Position numbers and translations under genes: made by a program | NCBI RefSeq assembly: GCF_009982895.1 | Contig: NZ_WXZL01000008.1 | Location: 124,001-188,000, forward strand | Direction of reading: 5' to 3' | DNA: 64,000 nucleotides | Origin: Deinococcus alpinitundrae | Lineage (GTDB): Bacteria > Deinococcota > Deinococci > Deinococcales > Deinococcaceae | Shown: piece after piece, positions 1 to 12,289 of the stretch | How the letters are laid out: each line of letters begins with the position of its first letter | Numbering within the stretch: the stretch's first letter is position 1 | Notes under the pieces: model-generated | Databases searched by the model: none | Seen by the model: the letters and a program-made list of their open reading frames with translations, nothing else | What the model was told of the DNA's origin: nothing

Positions 1-947
1 CCACCCCCACGGACGCCCGGCCCGATCTGATCGGCTCGGCGCTGGCGGTGCTGGGCCTCGGCGCGCTGACGTACGGCCTGATCCGCGCTGGAGCCAGCGG
101 TCTGGCTGGCCTGCCGCTGCTGACTACCCTGGGCGGCGCGGCAGTGCTGGGGCTGTTTGTCCTCTGGGAAGCCCTCGCCAGGGCACCGATGCTGCCGCTG
201 GGCCTCTTTCGCTCGGCTGCCTTTTCCGGCACCAACCTGCTCACCTTCCTGCTCTACGGCGCCCTCGGCGCGGCGCTGTTCTTCTTGCCACTCAACCTGA
301 TCGGGGTGCAGGGCTACAGCGCCGCCCTGGCGGGTACGGCCTTTCTGCCGCTCTCGCTGCTGCTGGCCGGGCTGTCCGGCTACTTCGGCGGTCTGGCCGA
401 CCGCATCGGCCCCCGCTGGTTGCTTACGGCTGGCCCGGTGCTGGCGGGCCTGGGTTTCGCCCTGCTCGGCGGCCTGGGTGTGGGCGGCAGCTACTGGACC
501 AAGGTGCTGCCGTCCATGCTGGTGATCGGTCTGGGCATGGCGATCACGGTGGCCCCGCTGACGGCGGCGGTCATGGGCTCGGTGGGCAGTGAATACTCCG
601 GCACCGCCTCGGGCGTCAACAATGCCGTGTCACGGGCAGCGGGCCTGATCGCGCTGGTCGTGTTCACCCTGCTGATGCTCAGCCACTTCCGGGGAGCGCT
701 CGACACCTTCCTGCAAGCCGCCGAGTTGCCCGAGTCGGTTCGCCGCAGCATGACCGCGCAGAGCGCCCGCCTCGCCCAGGTGCCGGTGCCCAGCGGTCTC
801 AGGGCCACTCAGACGGCTGCCGCCGTACTGGCGGTCAAGCAGGCGTTCGCAGACAGCTTCCGGCTGGTGTGCTGGGGATCGGGCCTGCTGGCCGTCGCAG
901 GCGGGCTAGTGGGGGGATGGAGTCTGGGGCGCGATAAGAGCGCTTAA
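1..947 (+). CDS. MFS drug exporter, C-terminal part (cut by window start)
   Basis: The reading frame is open from base 3 and has no true start here, so this is the C-terminal ~314 residues of a larger membrane transporter. It shows about eight hydrophobic segments separated by short loops, including a loop ADRIGPRW between two helices that matches the conserved cytoplasmic loop of major facilitator proteins. The long Leu/Ala/Gly-rich helices and the extra extracellular loop near the end (around 709-830) fit the 14-helix DHA2 (EmrB/QacA) group, which exports drugs by proton exchange. The substrate cannot be read from sequence. It is followed closely by convergent uvrC (13 bases between stop codons). 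Confidence 0.75.
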   Translation, partial: TPTDARPDLIGSALAVLGLGALTYGLIRAGASGLAGLPLLTTLGGAAVLGLFVLWEALARAPMLPLGLFRSAAFSGTNLLTFLLYGALGAALFFLPLNLIGVQGYSAALAGTAFLPLSLLLAGLSGYFGGLADRIGPRWLLTAGPVLAGLGFALLGGLGVGGSYWTKVLPSMLVIGLGMAITVAPLTAAVMGSVGSEYSGTASGVNNAVSRAAGLIALVVFTLLMLSHFRGALDTFLQAAELPESVRRSMTAQSARLAQVPVPSGLRATQTAAAVLAVKQAFADSFRLVCWGSGLLAVAGGLVGGWSLGRDKSA

Positions 948-960
948 GCCGGTTCTGCCC

Positions 961-2811
<1,851 letters not shown>

Positions 2812-3027
2812 TGCCTCAGTTTAGGCCGCGGGAGGCTCGGACGACTCCCACCAGTCTTACGAACACCCAAAGAATATATAACAGAATTTGTCAACAATAG
2901 ATTTGAAATTGAGACTGCTGAATCCGCAAGGAGCAGAATGGGGGGGGTGGCTACCACAGGCGATCCATTGACAGCGGCCACCAAACCTCTCGTTTTCAGT
3001 GCTCAAAGATCAGTCAGGAGGGAACCT

Positions 3028-3693
3028 ATGAAACTTCTGCTCACTTCCGGCGGCATCACCAACCCAAGTATCCACAACGCCCTGGTCGGCATGCTTGGCA
3101 AACCGATCGTTGAGTCCAGCGCCCTGTGTATCCCGACAGCGCAGTGGGGCCACCCGATGTGTGGCCCGGCCTCCGCGCGGCGGTTCATCACCGACCAGAC
3201 CCCAGCGACCATGTGCGGTCTGGGATGGAAATCGGTCGGCGTCCTCGAACTGACCGCGCTCCCGAGTATCGGCCGAGATCGGTGGATGCCGTGGGTCCAG
3301 GAAACGGACGTGCTGCTCGTGGATGGTGGCGACGCGACGTACCTGGGCCACTGGATGCGGGAATCCGGACTGGCAGAACTCCTGCCTTCGCTCTCCGAGA
3401 CCGTCTGGGTGGGGCTCAGTGCCGGGAGCATGGTCATGACGCCTCGGATCGGCGTCGACTTCGTCAACTGGCCGTCCGCAGCCGACGACCGTACCCTAGG
3501 GGTCGTCGACTTCTCGATTTTTCCACACCTGGATCACCCGGATCTCCCTTGGAACACCGTAACCTCTGCAACGCGGTGGGCGGCTGGCATGACGGTGCCG
3601 TGTTACGCGATTGATGACCAGACCGCCATCAAAGTGGTGGACGGTAACATCGAGGTGATCTCCGAAGGCCAGTGGAGCCGGTTGACCCCCTAG
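3028..3693 (+). CDS. Peptidase E-like (family S51) protein
   Basis: A 221-residue protein of the class I glutamine amidotransferase-like fold. Peptidase E is a cytoplasmic serine peptidase that removes N-terminal Asp from dipeptides. Seen here: a Rossmann-like start (KLLLTSGGI), LLVDGGDATYLG, the nucleophile elbow GLSAGSMVM with Ser, and a His in FPHLDHP, which together match the Ser-His part of the S51 triad. ATG at 3028 is chosen because AGGAGG-type Shine-Dalgarno sequence lies 6-10 bases ahead. The 216-base gap before it (2812-3027) is AT-richer than the surroundings and holds the uvrC promoter, a GAATATATA motif near 2875 and an eight-G run at 2939-2946. The substrate is inferred from family only. 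Confidence 0.8.
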   Translation: MKLLLTSGGITNPSIHNALVGMLGKPIVESSALCIPTAQWGHPMCGPASARRFITDQTPATMCGLGWKSVGVLELTALPSIGRDRWMPWVQETDVLLVDGGDATYLGHWMRESGLAELLPSLSETVWVGLSAGSMVMTPRIGVDFVNWPSAADDRTLGVVDFSIFPHLDHPDLPWNTVTSATRWAAGMTVPCYAIDDQTAIKVVDGNIEVISEGQWSRLTP

Positions 3694-3792
3694 CACTGTT
3701 CGCTGGTGATCTTCAGCCGTTGCACCTGAGGCTGGGTGGCGGCAAAGGGCTGGAGGGTTTCACTGGGTCATCCCATCATTGTGTTGTGCCCA

Positions 3793-3812
3793 GAAGAGAG
3801 CGGCCTCTCTTC
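3793..3812. other. Perfect 8-bp hairpin between peptidase E and pepF
   Basis: GAAGAGAG and CTCTCTTC form a perfect stem with a CGGC loop, about 100 bases after the peptidase E stop. There is no T run, so it may be a weak terminator or an RNA end-stabilising hairpin. The rest of 3694-3907 holds only the pepF promoter; I see no gene in it. Confidence 0.5.
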
Positions 3813-3907
3813 AACCCCGTTCTTGTTGGCAGCCGCTAGCATGACCATGCGTGTCACCACCATCCCATTCCAATTTCCCACACACCCCCGCCCCCTAGAC
3901 TCCCTCC

Positions 3908-5719
3908 ATGACCACCACCCCGCCCGCCCGCCGCGACGTGCCGACCGAGCAGACCTGGGACATTGAGGCCCTCTACGCCACGCCGCAAACCTGGGAAGCC
4001 GAGGCCGCCGCCCTCGCCGCCGATATTCCGCCGCTTGGCCAGTTCGCTGGGACACTTGGCCAGTCGCCCGAAGCACTCGCCCGCTATCTGGGCGCTTACG
4101 AGGCCCTGCGGATGCGCCTGAGCCGCCTGATGTCGTATGCCAGCATGTCGGCCAGCGTGGACGGCAAGGACACCGAAGCCGCCGACCGCCGCGACCAGGC
4201 GGCTTCGCTCGGCAGCGTCTTCGCCGCCAGCACCGCCTTCGCCAAACCCGAACTGCTGTCCCTCGACGAGGCCGAGGTGCGCCCCTGGCTCGACCGGCCC
4301 GACCTGGCCGACTTCGCGGTGATGGTCGAGCGCATCTGGCGCGAGCGCCCCCACGTCCGCAGCGCCGAGGTGGAAGAATTGCTGGGCCTGGTGCAGGCTC
4401 CCTTTGCCAGCGAGCGCGGCATTCACCCGGCGCTGGTCAACATGGACTTGGATTTCGGCACGGTGGGAGGAATCAAGATCGGCCAGGGCAACATCGACCG
4501 CCTGACCGCCGACCCGGACCGCGCGGTGCGGCAGGAAGCCTGGGAGGCTTACGCCGACGCCCACCTGGCTGCCCAGCACAGCATGGCGGCGGCGCTCTCC
4601 ACCCATGTGCGCCAGAACGTGTTCATGGCCCGCGCCCGCCGCTACCCTGACGCGCTCAAGGCGGCCCTGACGCCCGACCACATCCCCACCTCCGTCTTTC
4701 ACACCCTGATCGAGAGCTACCTCGCCAACATCCACATCTGGCACCGGTACTGGGACGTGCGCCGCCGCTGGCTGAGGCTGGGCGAATTGCGCGAGTACGA
4801 CGTAAAAGCGCCACTGGTTGACGCCCCGGAAATGTCCTATCCCGAAGCGGTCGACGCCATCGTCAACGGCATGGCTCCGCTCGGCGACACCTACCAGACC
4901 CAGACGCGCGCGGGCCTGACCACCGAGCGCTGGGTCGACTGGGCCAGCAACGCGGGCAAGCGCCAGGGGGCCTACAGCAACGGCGGCGCGCGGGTCAAGC
5001 CGTACATCTTCATGAGCTTTCAGGGCGGGCTGGGTAGCATGAGCACCCTGGCCCACGAGATCGGTCACAGCATGCACTCCTGGCTCTCGCAACAGGCTCA
5101 GGCCAGCAGTGTGCCGCGTTACACCCTGTTCGCCGCCGAGGTCGCCAGCAACTTCAATCAGGCGATGGTGCGTCATCATCTCTTCGAGCACAATACCGAC
5201 CCCGATTTCGAGGTCGCGCTGATCGAGGAGGCCGTTTCCAACTTTCACCGCTACTTCTTCATCATGCCGACGCTCGCCCGCTTCGAGCTGGAAATTCACC
5301 GCCGCATCGAGGCGGGCGAGAGCCTCAGCGCTCCGGCCCTCAACACTTTAATGGCCGATCTGCTGCAAGACGGCTACGGTGATGGCGTCAAGGTGGACCG
5401 TGAGCGCAGCGGCGTCACCTGGGCCGAGTTCTCCACCCACCTCTACAGCAATTTCTACGCCTACCAGTACGCCACCGGTATCAGCGCCGCCCACCAGCTC
5501 AGGGCCGGATTCGACGCCGACCCCGAAGGCGCACGGGCTCGCTACCTGCAATTTCTCTCGGAAGGCGGCCGACTCGATCCGCTCGACGCCCTGAACGCGG
5601 CGGGTGTGGACCTGACGACCGCGCAGCCGGTGGAGGAGACCTTCAAGGTGCTTGCCGGGTATGTGGACCGGCTGGAGGAACTGCTGGCCCAACGAGACGC
5701 AGTAGCCCAGACCAACTGA
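3908..5719 (+). CDS. pepF: Oligoendopeptidase F (M3 family)
   Basis: A cytoplasmic zinc metallopeptidase of 603 residues that degrades short peptides. The zinc site is visible as [10 protein letters not shown] (about residues 383-392), the HExxH of thimet peptidases, with a downstream Glu-rich helix ([11 protein letters not shown]) supplying the third ligand. The length matches PepF. The first residues are Pro/Arg/Thr-rich with no signal peptide. ATG 3908 is preceded by TAGACT plus 6 bases, a leaderless arrangement. The gene stands alone; the next gene (5727..5954) is convergent with 7 bases between stops. Confidence 0.93.
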   Translation: MTTTPPARRDVPTEQTWDIEALYATPQTWEAEAAALAADIPPLGQFAGTLGQSPEALARYLGAYEALRMRLSRLMSYASMSASVDGKDTEAADRRDQAASLGSVFAASTAFAKPELLSLDEAEVRPWLDRPDLADFAVMVERIWRERPHVRSAEVEELLGLVQAPFASERGIHPALVNMDLDFGTVGGIKIGQGNIDRLTADPDRAVRQEAWEAYADAHLAAQHSMAAALSTHVRQNVFMARARRYPDALKAALTPDHIPTSVFHTLIESYLANIHIWHRYWDVRRRWLRLGELREYDVKAPLVDAPEMSYPEAVDAIVNGMAPLGDTYQTQTRAGLTTERWVDWASNAGKRQGAYSNGGARVKPYIFMSFQGGLGSMSTLAHEIGHSMHSWLSQQAQASSVPRYTLFAAEVASNFNQAMVRHHLFEHNTDPDFEVALIEEAVSNFHRYFFIMPTLARFELEIHRRIEAGESLSAPALNTLMADLLQDGYGDGVKVDRERSGVTWAEFSTHLYSNFYAYQYATGISAAHQLRAGFDADPEGARARYLQFLSEGGRLDPLDALNAAGVDLTTAQPVEETFKVLAGYVDRLEELLAQRDAVAQTN

Positions 5720-5726
5720 TCAGGCG

Positions 5727-5954
5727 TTACTCGCTGGGTGGGCGCGGTTCCAGCCGCTCCACGTATTTCTGGGCGGCCGCGAGCGCTTCCTCCATGCTGT
5801 CCATCTTGCGTTTGACAATGTGCCGGGAAACGTCGCGCCCGTCCACGCTGATTTTCCAAGTCTGTGCTGCCCCGCCCCGCAGTGGCCCGCTGGCAAACTG
5901 CGGGAGTTGCGGGCGCTCGATCTTGATACGGTGGCCTCTGTAAAGTTCGTCCAT
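5727..5954 (-). CDS. Small hypothetical protein, divergent from ackA
   Basis: A 75-residue soluble protein, MDELYRGHRIKIERP at the start, basic in the middle (SRHIVKRK) and ending in a helix-forming stretch (MEEALAAAQKYVERL). I do not recognise the family. A GTG at 6023 would give 98 residues, but ATG 5954 is preferred because TACCCT plus 7 bases stands directly before it, the leaderless promoter pattern used across this window. Its promoter and that of ackA lie on either side of the dyad at 5989-6016, so the two genes are probably co-regulated. Confidence 0.6.
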   Translation of the reverse strand: MDELYRGHRIKIERPQLPQFASGPLRGGAAQTWKISVDGRDVSRHIVKRKMDSMEEALAAAQKYVERLEPRPPSE

Positions 5955-5988
5955 GCCCAGCAGGGTAGCGCCTTCCGTCAAACGACTG

Positions 5989-6016
5989 ATTTCACGAATA
6001 TCCAACCTCGTGAAAT
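5989..6016. promoter_or_regulatory. Inverted repeat between divergent ackA and small gene
   Basis: ATTTCACGA and TCGTGAAAT form a perfect 9-bp inverted repeat with a 10-base spacer. It lies between two divergent leaderless promoters: -10 TAAGAT (6029-6034) for ackA and TACCCT (minus strand, about 5962-5967) for the small gene. The arms fall near the -35 positions of both, as expected for a repressor or activator site. The cognate regulator is not known. Confidence 0.6.
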
Positions 6017-6041
6017 TACTCACTCAGTTAAGATAGCGCCC

Positions 6042-7139
6042 ATGACCCGCAGCGCCGTTCTCGTCACCAATGCCGGTTCCAGCAGCCTCAAGTACCAGCT
6101 TCTCGACGGCCCCGAGAAATTGCTCAGCGGTCTGGTCGAGCGTATCGGCGAACCGGGGGGCGACCCCGACCACGCCAGCGCTTTGAGGCGCGTTCTGGCG
6201 GAGCTGCCCCCGGACGTCACGGTTCAGGCGGTCGGCCACCGGGTGGTCCACGGCGGCGAGGCGTTCCGCGAGGCCACTTTGATCACGCTGGAGGTGCTCG
6301 AAATCATTGCCGCTTTAGCCGACCTCGCGCCGCTGCACAACCCGCCCGCCGTGCAGGGCATTCGGGCCGCCCTGGTTGCCCTGCCGGGCGTGCCGAACGT
6401 GGCCGTCTTCGACACGGCCTTCCACGCGACCTTGCCGCCCCATGCCTACCTCTACGCCTTGCCTTACGCGCTCTACACCAAAGAGGGCATCCGCCGCTAC
6501 GGCTTTCACGGCACCTCGCACGCCTACGTTTCGCGCCGGGCCGAGGCCCTGCTCGGCGGCGTGGACAAGCTCGTCACCCTGCACCTCGGCAACGGCGCCA
6601 GTGCCGCCGCCGTGCTGCGCGGCGTGAGTATAGACACCAGCATGGGCTTGACTCCTCTGGAGGGCCTGGTCATGGGCACCCGTAGCGGCGACCTCGACCC
6701 CGGCGCGGTGCTGCGCCTCGGCGAGATTTACGGCCTGGAGGAAACGTCGCGGCTGCTGAACAAGGACAGCGGCCTCAAGGGATTGTCGGGCGTGTCCAAT
6801 GACCTGCGCGACGTGCGTGCTGCGGCCACCGAACGCGCCCGGCTGGCCCTGTCGGTCATGACCTACCGCCTGATCAAGCAGATCGGGGCCTACGCCGCTG
6901 CCCTGAACGGCCTCGACGCGCTGGTCTTCACCGGCGGCGCGGGTGAGAACGACGCCCAACTCCGCGCCGACGTGATTGCTGGTCTGGGCTTTCTCGGCTT
7001 TGAACTCGATCCGGCGGCCAACGCCGTGCGCGGTGGGGAGCGGCGCATCACCAGGGCGGGCAGCAAGCCCGCCCTGGTCATTCCCACCGACGAGGAGGGC
7101 GAGATCGCCCGCCAGACCCGCGCGGCGCTGGGCCTCTGA
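6042..7139 (+). CDS. ackA: Acetate kinase
   Basis: Interconverts acetate plus ATP and acetyl phosphate plus ADP in the cytoplasm; with phosphotransacetylase it links acetyl-CoA to acetate. The 365-residue protein begins VLVTNAGSSSLKYQLL (phosphate-binding N-terminal loop) and carries RYGFHGTSHAYV and LHLGNGAS, all family signatures, plus VFTGGAGEN near the end. It is somewhat shorter than the usual ~400 residues. ATG 6042 is fixed by TAAGAT and a 7-base gap upstream. The next gene starts on the base after its stop, so the two are likely co-transcribed. No pta gene is present in the window. Confidence 0.95.
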   Translation: MTRSAVLVTNAGSSSLKYQLLDGPEKLLSGLVERIGEPGGDPDHASALRRVLAELPPDVTVQAVGHRVVHGGEAFREATLITLEVLEIIAALADLAPLHNPPAVQGIRAALVALPGVPNVAVFDTAFHATLPPHAYLYALPYALYTKEGIRRYGFHGTSHAYVSRRAEALLGGVDKLVTLHLGNGASAAAVLRGVSIDTSMGLTPLEGLVMGTRSGDLDPGAVLRLGEIYGLEETSRLLNKDSGLKGLSGVSNDLRDVRAAATERARLALSVMTYRLIKQIGAYAAALNGLDALVFTGGAGENDAQLRADVIAGLGFLGFELDPAANAVRGGERRITRAGSKPALVIPTDEEGEIARQTRAALGL

Positions 7140-7568
7140 ATGCTCCTGATCCTGCATGCCGCCGTCACCTGGGCACTGATCGGGCTGATCCTGATTATCC
7201 AGTGGGTGCACTATCCGCTGTTCGCGCGCGTCGGTCCCCTGAACTGGCCCGCCTATGAGCACGAACACCAGACCCGCATCACCTTTCTGGTCGGCCCGCT
7301 GATGCTCGCCGAATTGTTCAGCGCCGCCTGGCTGGCCCTGCACGTTCCGCCCGCGCTGCCCAACTGGAGCCTGACCCTGGGTCTGTCCCTCGTGCTGGTG
7401 ATCTGGGTGTCCACCGGCCTGTTTCAGTCGCCGCTACATGGCCGCTTATCCGCTGCCTTCGACGCCCAGCTCCACCGGCAGCTCGTCGTCGGCAACTGGC
7501 TTCGTACCCTGGCCTGGCTGCTGCGCGGCGGGCTGTGCGTCTGGTGGCTGTCCCTCTCGTTAAAGTAA
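7140..7568 (+). CDS. Four-helix membrane protein, function unknown
   Basis: A 142-residue integral membrane protein with about four hydrophobic helices (near residues 3-23, 48-68, 75-95 and 118-140) and a polar loop YEHEHQTRI after the first. It begins immediately after the ackA stop with no gap, so it should be translated by coupling. I do not recognise a named family with certainty; it resembles small uncharacterised bacterial membrane proteins of the DUF1772 kind. The gap 7569-7668 after it holds the promoter of the next gene. Confidence 0.7.
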   Translation: MLLILHAAVTWALIGLILIIQWVHYPLFARVGPLNWPAYEHEHQTRITFLVGPLMLAELFSAAWLALHVPPALPNWSLTLGLSLVLVIWVSTGLFQSPLHGRLSAAFDAQLHRQLVVGNWLRTLAWLLRGGLCVWWLSLSLK

Positions 7569-7668
7569 ACGGCCAGCCTACTTCTATTTTCGAGCAATAA
7601 AATTGCGCTTATACCCCTAAAAGCTGGAGCGCACGCAACATTCCTTCTTTTTACGTTATACTGCCTCT

Positions 7669-8844
7669 ATGAAATTGCTTGAAGCTCCCCAGCCTGTTCC
7701 TGTCACCCCCAACTATCCTGAACACACCCTGCTCACCCCCGGCCCCACCCCGATTCACCCGCGTGCCATGCGGGCACTGACCCGCCCGATGCTCGGCCAC
7801 ATGGACCCAGAAGTCTTTGCCATCAACCGGGCCATTCAAACCGATCTGCGCGAGATGTACGGCACCGAGCCGGAGGCTTTCACGGCGCTGCTGGCCGGCA
7901 CCGGCAGTCTGGGCATGGAGGCGGGATTCGCCAACCTGGTGGAAAAGGGCGACGACGTGCTGGTGTGCGCCAACGGTTCGTTTGGTCGCCGGATGGCCGA
8001 GATGGCCGCCCGCTACGGCGCGAAGGTCCGGCTGGTGACCGCGCCGCTGGGCGAGCCGATCAACCCGGCGGACGTGGCCGACCACCTGGGCGGAGCGCAG
8101 ATGGTGGCGGTCGTGCACGGCGAGACGAGTACCGGGGTGCTCAACCCGGTGCCGGAGATCGCCGAGATCGTGCGCCACTCGGGGGCCTTGCTGACGGTCG
8201 ACGCGGTGACGACGGCGGGCATGGAGCCGTTCGACATGCAGGGCTGGGGCGTGGACTACGCCTACACCGGGGCGCAGAAGTGCTTATCGGCCCCGCCCGG
8301 CCTCGCGCCCGTCGCTATCAGCGAGCGCGCCTTCGCCCGCTATGCAGCCCGCCGCCACCCCACGCCGCTGTGGTACTGCGACTTCGCTGGCCTGCGCGAT
8401 TACTGGACCGAGCATACCTACCACCACACCGTACCGGTCAATCTACATTTTGCTTTCGCCGAGGCCCTGCGCGCCGCGTTGGAAGAGGGCTTGCCCGAGC
8501 GCCGCGAGCGGGTTCGGCAGATGGGTCAGGCTATTGTCGGCACCCTTGCTCCGCTGGGGTTCTCGCCCTACGTCAAGCGTCCCGAGGCCAGGCTGCCCAC
8601 TGTGCTGGCGCTGCGGCTCCCCGAGGGCTTCGACGATGCGGGCGTGCGGGCCGAGTTGCGCCGCCGCGAGATCAGCGTGACCGGCGGCCTCGGCCCGACG
8701 GCGGGCTTGATCTGGCGCTTGGGCCTGATGGGCGAGGCCGCCCGTCACGCGCCCTACCGCATCCTGATGGCCGCCCTGGAAGACATCTTGGACGCGCCGG
8801 GCCTGGTGCGGCGCTTCGACGCGGCACTGGAGAGCGTGTCCTGA
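7669..8844 (+). CDS. Class V PLP aminotransferase (alanine/serine-glyoxylate type)
   Basis: A 391-residue fold-type I aminotransferase. It starts [16 protein letters not shown], a hallmark of the alanine-glyoxylate / serine-glyoxylate / phosphonoacetaldehyde group, and has [13 protein letters not shown] followed by [13 protein letters not shown], in which Lys near 204 is the Schiff-base residue. The likely reaction is amino transfer to glyoxylate, but the amino donor cannot be told. A near-consensus TATACT lies at 7657-7662, 6 bases before ATG, so the message is leaderless. It is monocistronic, with 151 bases to the next gene. Confidence 0.88.
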   Translation: MKLLEAPQPVPVTPNYPEHTLLTPGPTPIHPRAMRALTRPMLGHMDPEVFAINRAIQTDLREMYGTEPEAFTALLAGTGSLGMEAGFANLVEKGDDVLVCANGSFGRRMAEMAARYGAKVRLVTAPLGEPINPADVADHLGGAQMVAVVHGETSTGVLNPVPEIAEIVRHSGALLTVDAVTTAGMEPFDMQGWGVDYAYTGAQKCLSAPPGLAPVAISERAFARYAARRHPTPLWYCDFAGLRDYWTEHTYHHTVPVNLHFAFAEALRAALEEGLPERRERVRQMGQAIVGTLAPLGFSPYVKRPEARLPTVLALRLPEGFDDAGVRAELRRREISVTGGLGPTAGLIWRLGLMGEAARHAPYRILMAALEDILDAPGLVRRFDAALESVS

Positions 8845-8995
8845 GTTGGTGGTCCCAAAAATTCTGGTGGCGTGTTCGACCAGCGGGCAGGCGATACCCG
8901 GGTGTCCAGCAGGGGAGATGTGGGCGTAAGACATGACAGTAGGTTGACGACCTTTTTTCCAGTTCTGATGCCGCTTGCCATTTTATCCTGATCCC

Positions 8996-9865
8996 ATGCA
9001 CGTCATCGGCCGCTATGCTCCCAGTCCCACGGGGCCAATGCACCTCGGCAATGCCCGCACTGCCCTGCTGGCCTGGCTGCACAGTCGGGCACAGGGCGGT
9101 CAGCACCTGTTGCGTATTGAAGACCTCGATACAAGTCGTGTCCGTCCCGGTGCGGCCGACCTGGTTCGTCGCGACCTCACTTGGCTGGGGCTCGACTGGG
9201 ATTCTGAATATATACAGTCAGAACGGATTGACCTCTATGCCGCCGCCCTCCTCCATCTCTCCACCTATCCCTGCAGCTGCAGCCGCCGCCAGATCGCTGA
9301 GGCTGTTCAGGCCAGCGCAGGCGCGCCGCACGGCCCAGAAGCGGTCTATCCCGGTACTTGCCGCTCGCTCCAGCCAAAAACCCCCACGGCTGCGCTGCGC
9401 TGGCGAGTGCCCAACGAGACGATCTGCTTCACAGACCACTGGAGCTACACCACCCTCTGTCAGCACCTCCCGAGCGAGGTGGGCGACTTCGTGGTGCGGC
9501 GCGGCGACGGCGTGTACGCCTACCACCTGGCGGTGGTCGTGGATGACGCGGCGATGGGCGTCACCGACGTGGTACGTGGGGCCGACCTACTGGGCAGCAC
9601 CCCGCGGCAGATCGCGCTGCAGCGTGCCCTCGGGTATTTGACGCCTCGTTACTTCCACGTGCCGCTGATGACCGACTTCAATGGTGAACGGCTGGCCAAA
9701 CGCGGTGGCGCTCCGAGCCTTTCCAACATGAGGGAGAAGGGTGCGTCCGCCGAACGCCTGCTCAGCGACCTGGCGACCTCGCTGGGCTGGTCAGTGCCGA
9801 GAGAGGTGATGGCGCGAGAACTCGTCGGCGTCTATGCCACCTATCTTCATAATGTAGATAAATAA
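8996..9865 (+). CDS. gluQ: Glutamyl-queuosine tRNA(Asp) synthetase
   Basis: A 289-residue paralogue of the catalytic domain of glutamyl-tRNA synthetase that lacks the anticodon-binding part. It attaches Glu to queuosine in the wobble position of tRNA-Asp. Seen: ApsPTGPMHLGNART (the HIGH-type motif region), a zinc site made by CSC (YPCSCSRR) and YPGTC, and a degenerate KMSKS-type stretch GERLAKRGG. ATG 8996 follows TATCCT plus 6 bases (leaderless). The preceding 151 bases contain nothing else recognisable. Codon use looks slightly less GC-biased than in its neighbours, and a GAATATATAC motif falls inside the coding region near 9207. Confidence 0.9.
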   Translation: MHVIGRYAPSPTGPMHLGNARTALLAWLHSRAQGGQHLLRIEDLDTSRVRPGAADLVRRDLTWLGLDWDSEYIQSERIDLYAAALLHLSTYPCSCSRRQIAEAVQASAGAPHGPEAVYPGTCRSLQPKTPTAALRWRVPNETICFTDHWSYTTLCQHLPSEVGDFVVRRGDGVYAYHLAVVVDDAAMGVTDVVRGADLLGSTPRQIALQRALGYLTPRYFHVPLMTDFNGERLAKRGGAPSLSNMREKGASAERLLSDLATSLGWSVPREVMARELVGVYATYLHNVDK

Positions 9866-9868
9866 CTT

Positions 9869-9885
9869 TTAGACAAGTTGTCTAA
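9869..9885. promoter_or_regulatory. 17-bp perfect palindrome ahead of trpB
   Basis: TTAGACAAGTTGTCTAA is perfectly symmetrical around a central G. It lies 3 bases after the gluQ stop and about 30 bases upstream of the trpB -10 box (TACCCT, 9916-9921). Its size equals the RDRM but the sequence does not match it. It could be an operator for trpBA or a short hairpin at the end of gluQ; no T run follows. Confidence 0.55.
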
Positions 9886-9927
9886 GTTTCACATTCAGAA
9901 CGGCATCCGGCAACTTACCCTGAAGCC

Positions 9928-11156
<1,229 letters not shown>

Positions 11157-11160
<4 letters not shown>

Positions 11161-11972
11161 CGACCATCGATACCAACCCCAGCCGGATTCAGCGCATTCA
11201 CGCCGCCTTCAAGACCGCCAAGGCTGAGCACCGCGCCGCCTTCATTCCCTTCATGACGGCGGGCTACCCCGACGCCGGGCGCTTCGTGACTGTAGCCAGG
11301 ACGCTACTGGAGCAAGCTGACCTGATGGAAGTCGGGTTGCCGTATTCCGATCCGCTGGGTGATGGACCGACGGTCCAGCGGGCCAGCGAACTCGCCCTGG
11401 CGCACGGCACCAGCACCCGGCGCACCTTGGAGCTGGTCAAGGAACTGCGCCAGCACACCGAGAAGCCCATCGTGATCATGACCTACATCAATCCGGTCTA
11501 CGCCGTGGGACCGCGCGCGTTCATGCGCCTGGCGGTGGAGGCCGGGGTGGACGGCTTGATTCTGCCGGACTTGCCGCCCGACGAGGACATCGAGATCCGC
11601 CAACTGGCCGCCGAAGCGGGTCTGGCGCTGACGTTCTTGATCGCGCCCACCAGTACCTCCGAGCGGGTGCGCATCGTGACGGCAGCCTGCACCGGCTTCG
11701 TCTACGCCGTGAGCGTGACCGGCGTGACCGGCGCCCGCGAGAGCGGCGCGCTGAGTGAGGTTCCAGCGCTGGTGAAGCTCGCCAAAGCACACACCGAGCT
11801 GCCGATCGCGGTGGGCTTCGGGGTCAAGGACGCCCGGAGCGCCCGCGCCGTTGCGGTGGACGCTGATGCCGACGGCGTGGTGGTGGGCAGTGCCTTCATT
11901 GACGCCGTGGTGGCTGGACAGGACCTGGCCGGGCTGGCGGCCCAGATCGTGACAGGCTGCCGCAAAGACTGA
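11157..11972 (+). CDS. trpA: Tryptophan synthase alpha chain
   Basis: Cleaves indole-3-glycerol phosphate to indole and glyceraldehyde phosphate and passes indole to TrpB through the tunnel. The 271-residue TIM barrel starts with [11 protein letters not shown] and has the catalytic Glu in [15 protein letters not shown] with the second acid (Asp) in the same motif; [10 protein letters not shown] and VVGSAFIDA form the phosphate site. Coupled to trpB by an ATGA overlap. A strong hairpin lies 19 bases after its stop. Confidence 0.97.
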
Positions 11973-11990
11973 TTGCGCCGACCACGCAAA

Positions 11991-12019
11991 GCGGCCCCCG
12001 AGCATCAGTCGGGGGCCGC
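11991..12019 (+). terminator. Terminator hairpin after trpBA
   Basis: An 11-bp perfect GC-rich stem (GCGGCCCCCGA / TCGGGGGCCGC) with a 7-base loop follows the trpA stop. No T run follows, so termination may need Rho or the hairpin may act from both sides toward the convergent ddrA unit. Confidence 0.7.
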
Positions 12020-12086
12020 ACTCACTGCATACAGACGTCAGATCAAACCGCTTGCAGGAAACAGTTCGCTCCGCTCAATACCATGG

Positions 12087-12109
12087 GAAAGCGACGGCAA
12101 CTCGCTTTC
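12087..12109 (-). terminator. Hairpin after the ddrA unit
   Basis: GAAAGCGA and TCGCTTTC form a perfect 8-bp stem with a 7-base loop, 40 bases beyond the stop of the small gene downstream of ddrA. No strong T run; a likely 3' end for the ddrA transcript. Confidence 0.5.
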
Positions 12110-12148
12110 GCCACTGTTCTGGCATGGAGCCCAAGCCTGACCGGTCAC

Positions 12149-12289
12149 TCAGGCAAATTGCGAGAGCCAGCCGCCCAGCAAGATCAGCGGCAGCAGGGCG
12201 GCGACGAGCCACACGGCAGGCAGGCGCTCAGTCTCGTGCGAGGCACGGCGGCGCGGCGACGGGGCTTGCCCGGAGCGTAGCGAGATCAT
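12149..12289 (-). CDS. 46-residue membrane protein coupled to ddrA
   Basis: The start ATG (12289) overlaps the ddrA stop as ATGA, the same coupling seen in the window's clear operons. The product has a basic, polar N-terminal half (RRRASHETER at 13-22) and one strongly hydrophobic segment from about residue 24 to the end (AVWLVAALLPLILLGGWL), so it should be a single-pass inner membrane protein with a positively charged cytoplasmic N terminus. A hairpin at 12087-12109 lies just downstream. I do not recognise a family. Because it shares the ddrA promoter and RDRM, it should be induced by DNA damage. Support is positional and compositional; conservation could not be tested. Confidence 0.6.
   Translation of the reverse strand: MISLRSGQAPSPRRRASHETERLPAVWLVAALLPLILLGGWLSQFA

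Noticed and set aside
2939..2946. Eight-G run as a phase-variation tract
   Set aside because: It lies in non-coding DNA upstream of peptidase E, not in a gene or between clear promoter boxes.
3736..3966. 76-codon frame between peptidase E and pepF
   Set aside because: No ribosome site, no motif, runs out of frame into pepF, and includes its promoter.
9869..9885. Reading the trpB palindrome as an RDRM
   Set aside because: The length fits but the half-site TTAGACAA does not match the TTATG/TTACG ends seen in the true RDRM at ddrA.
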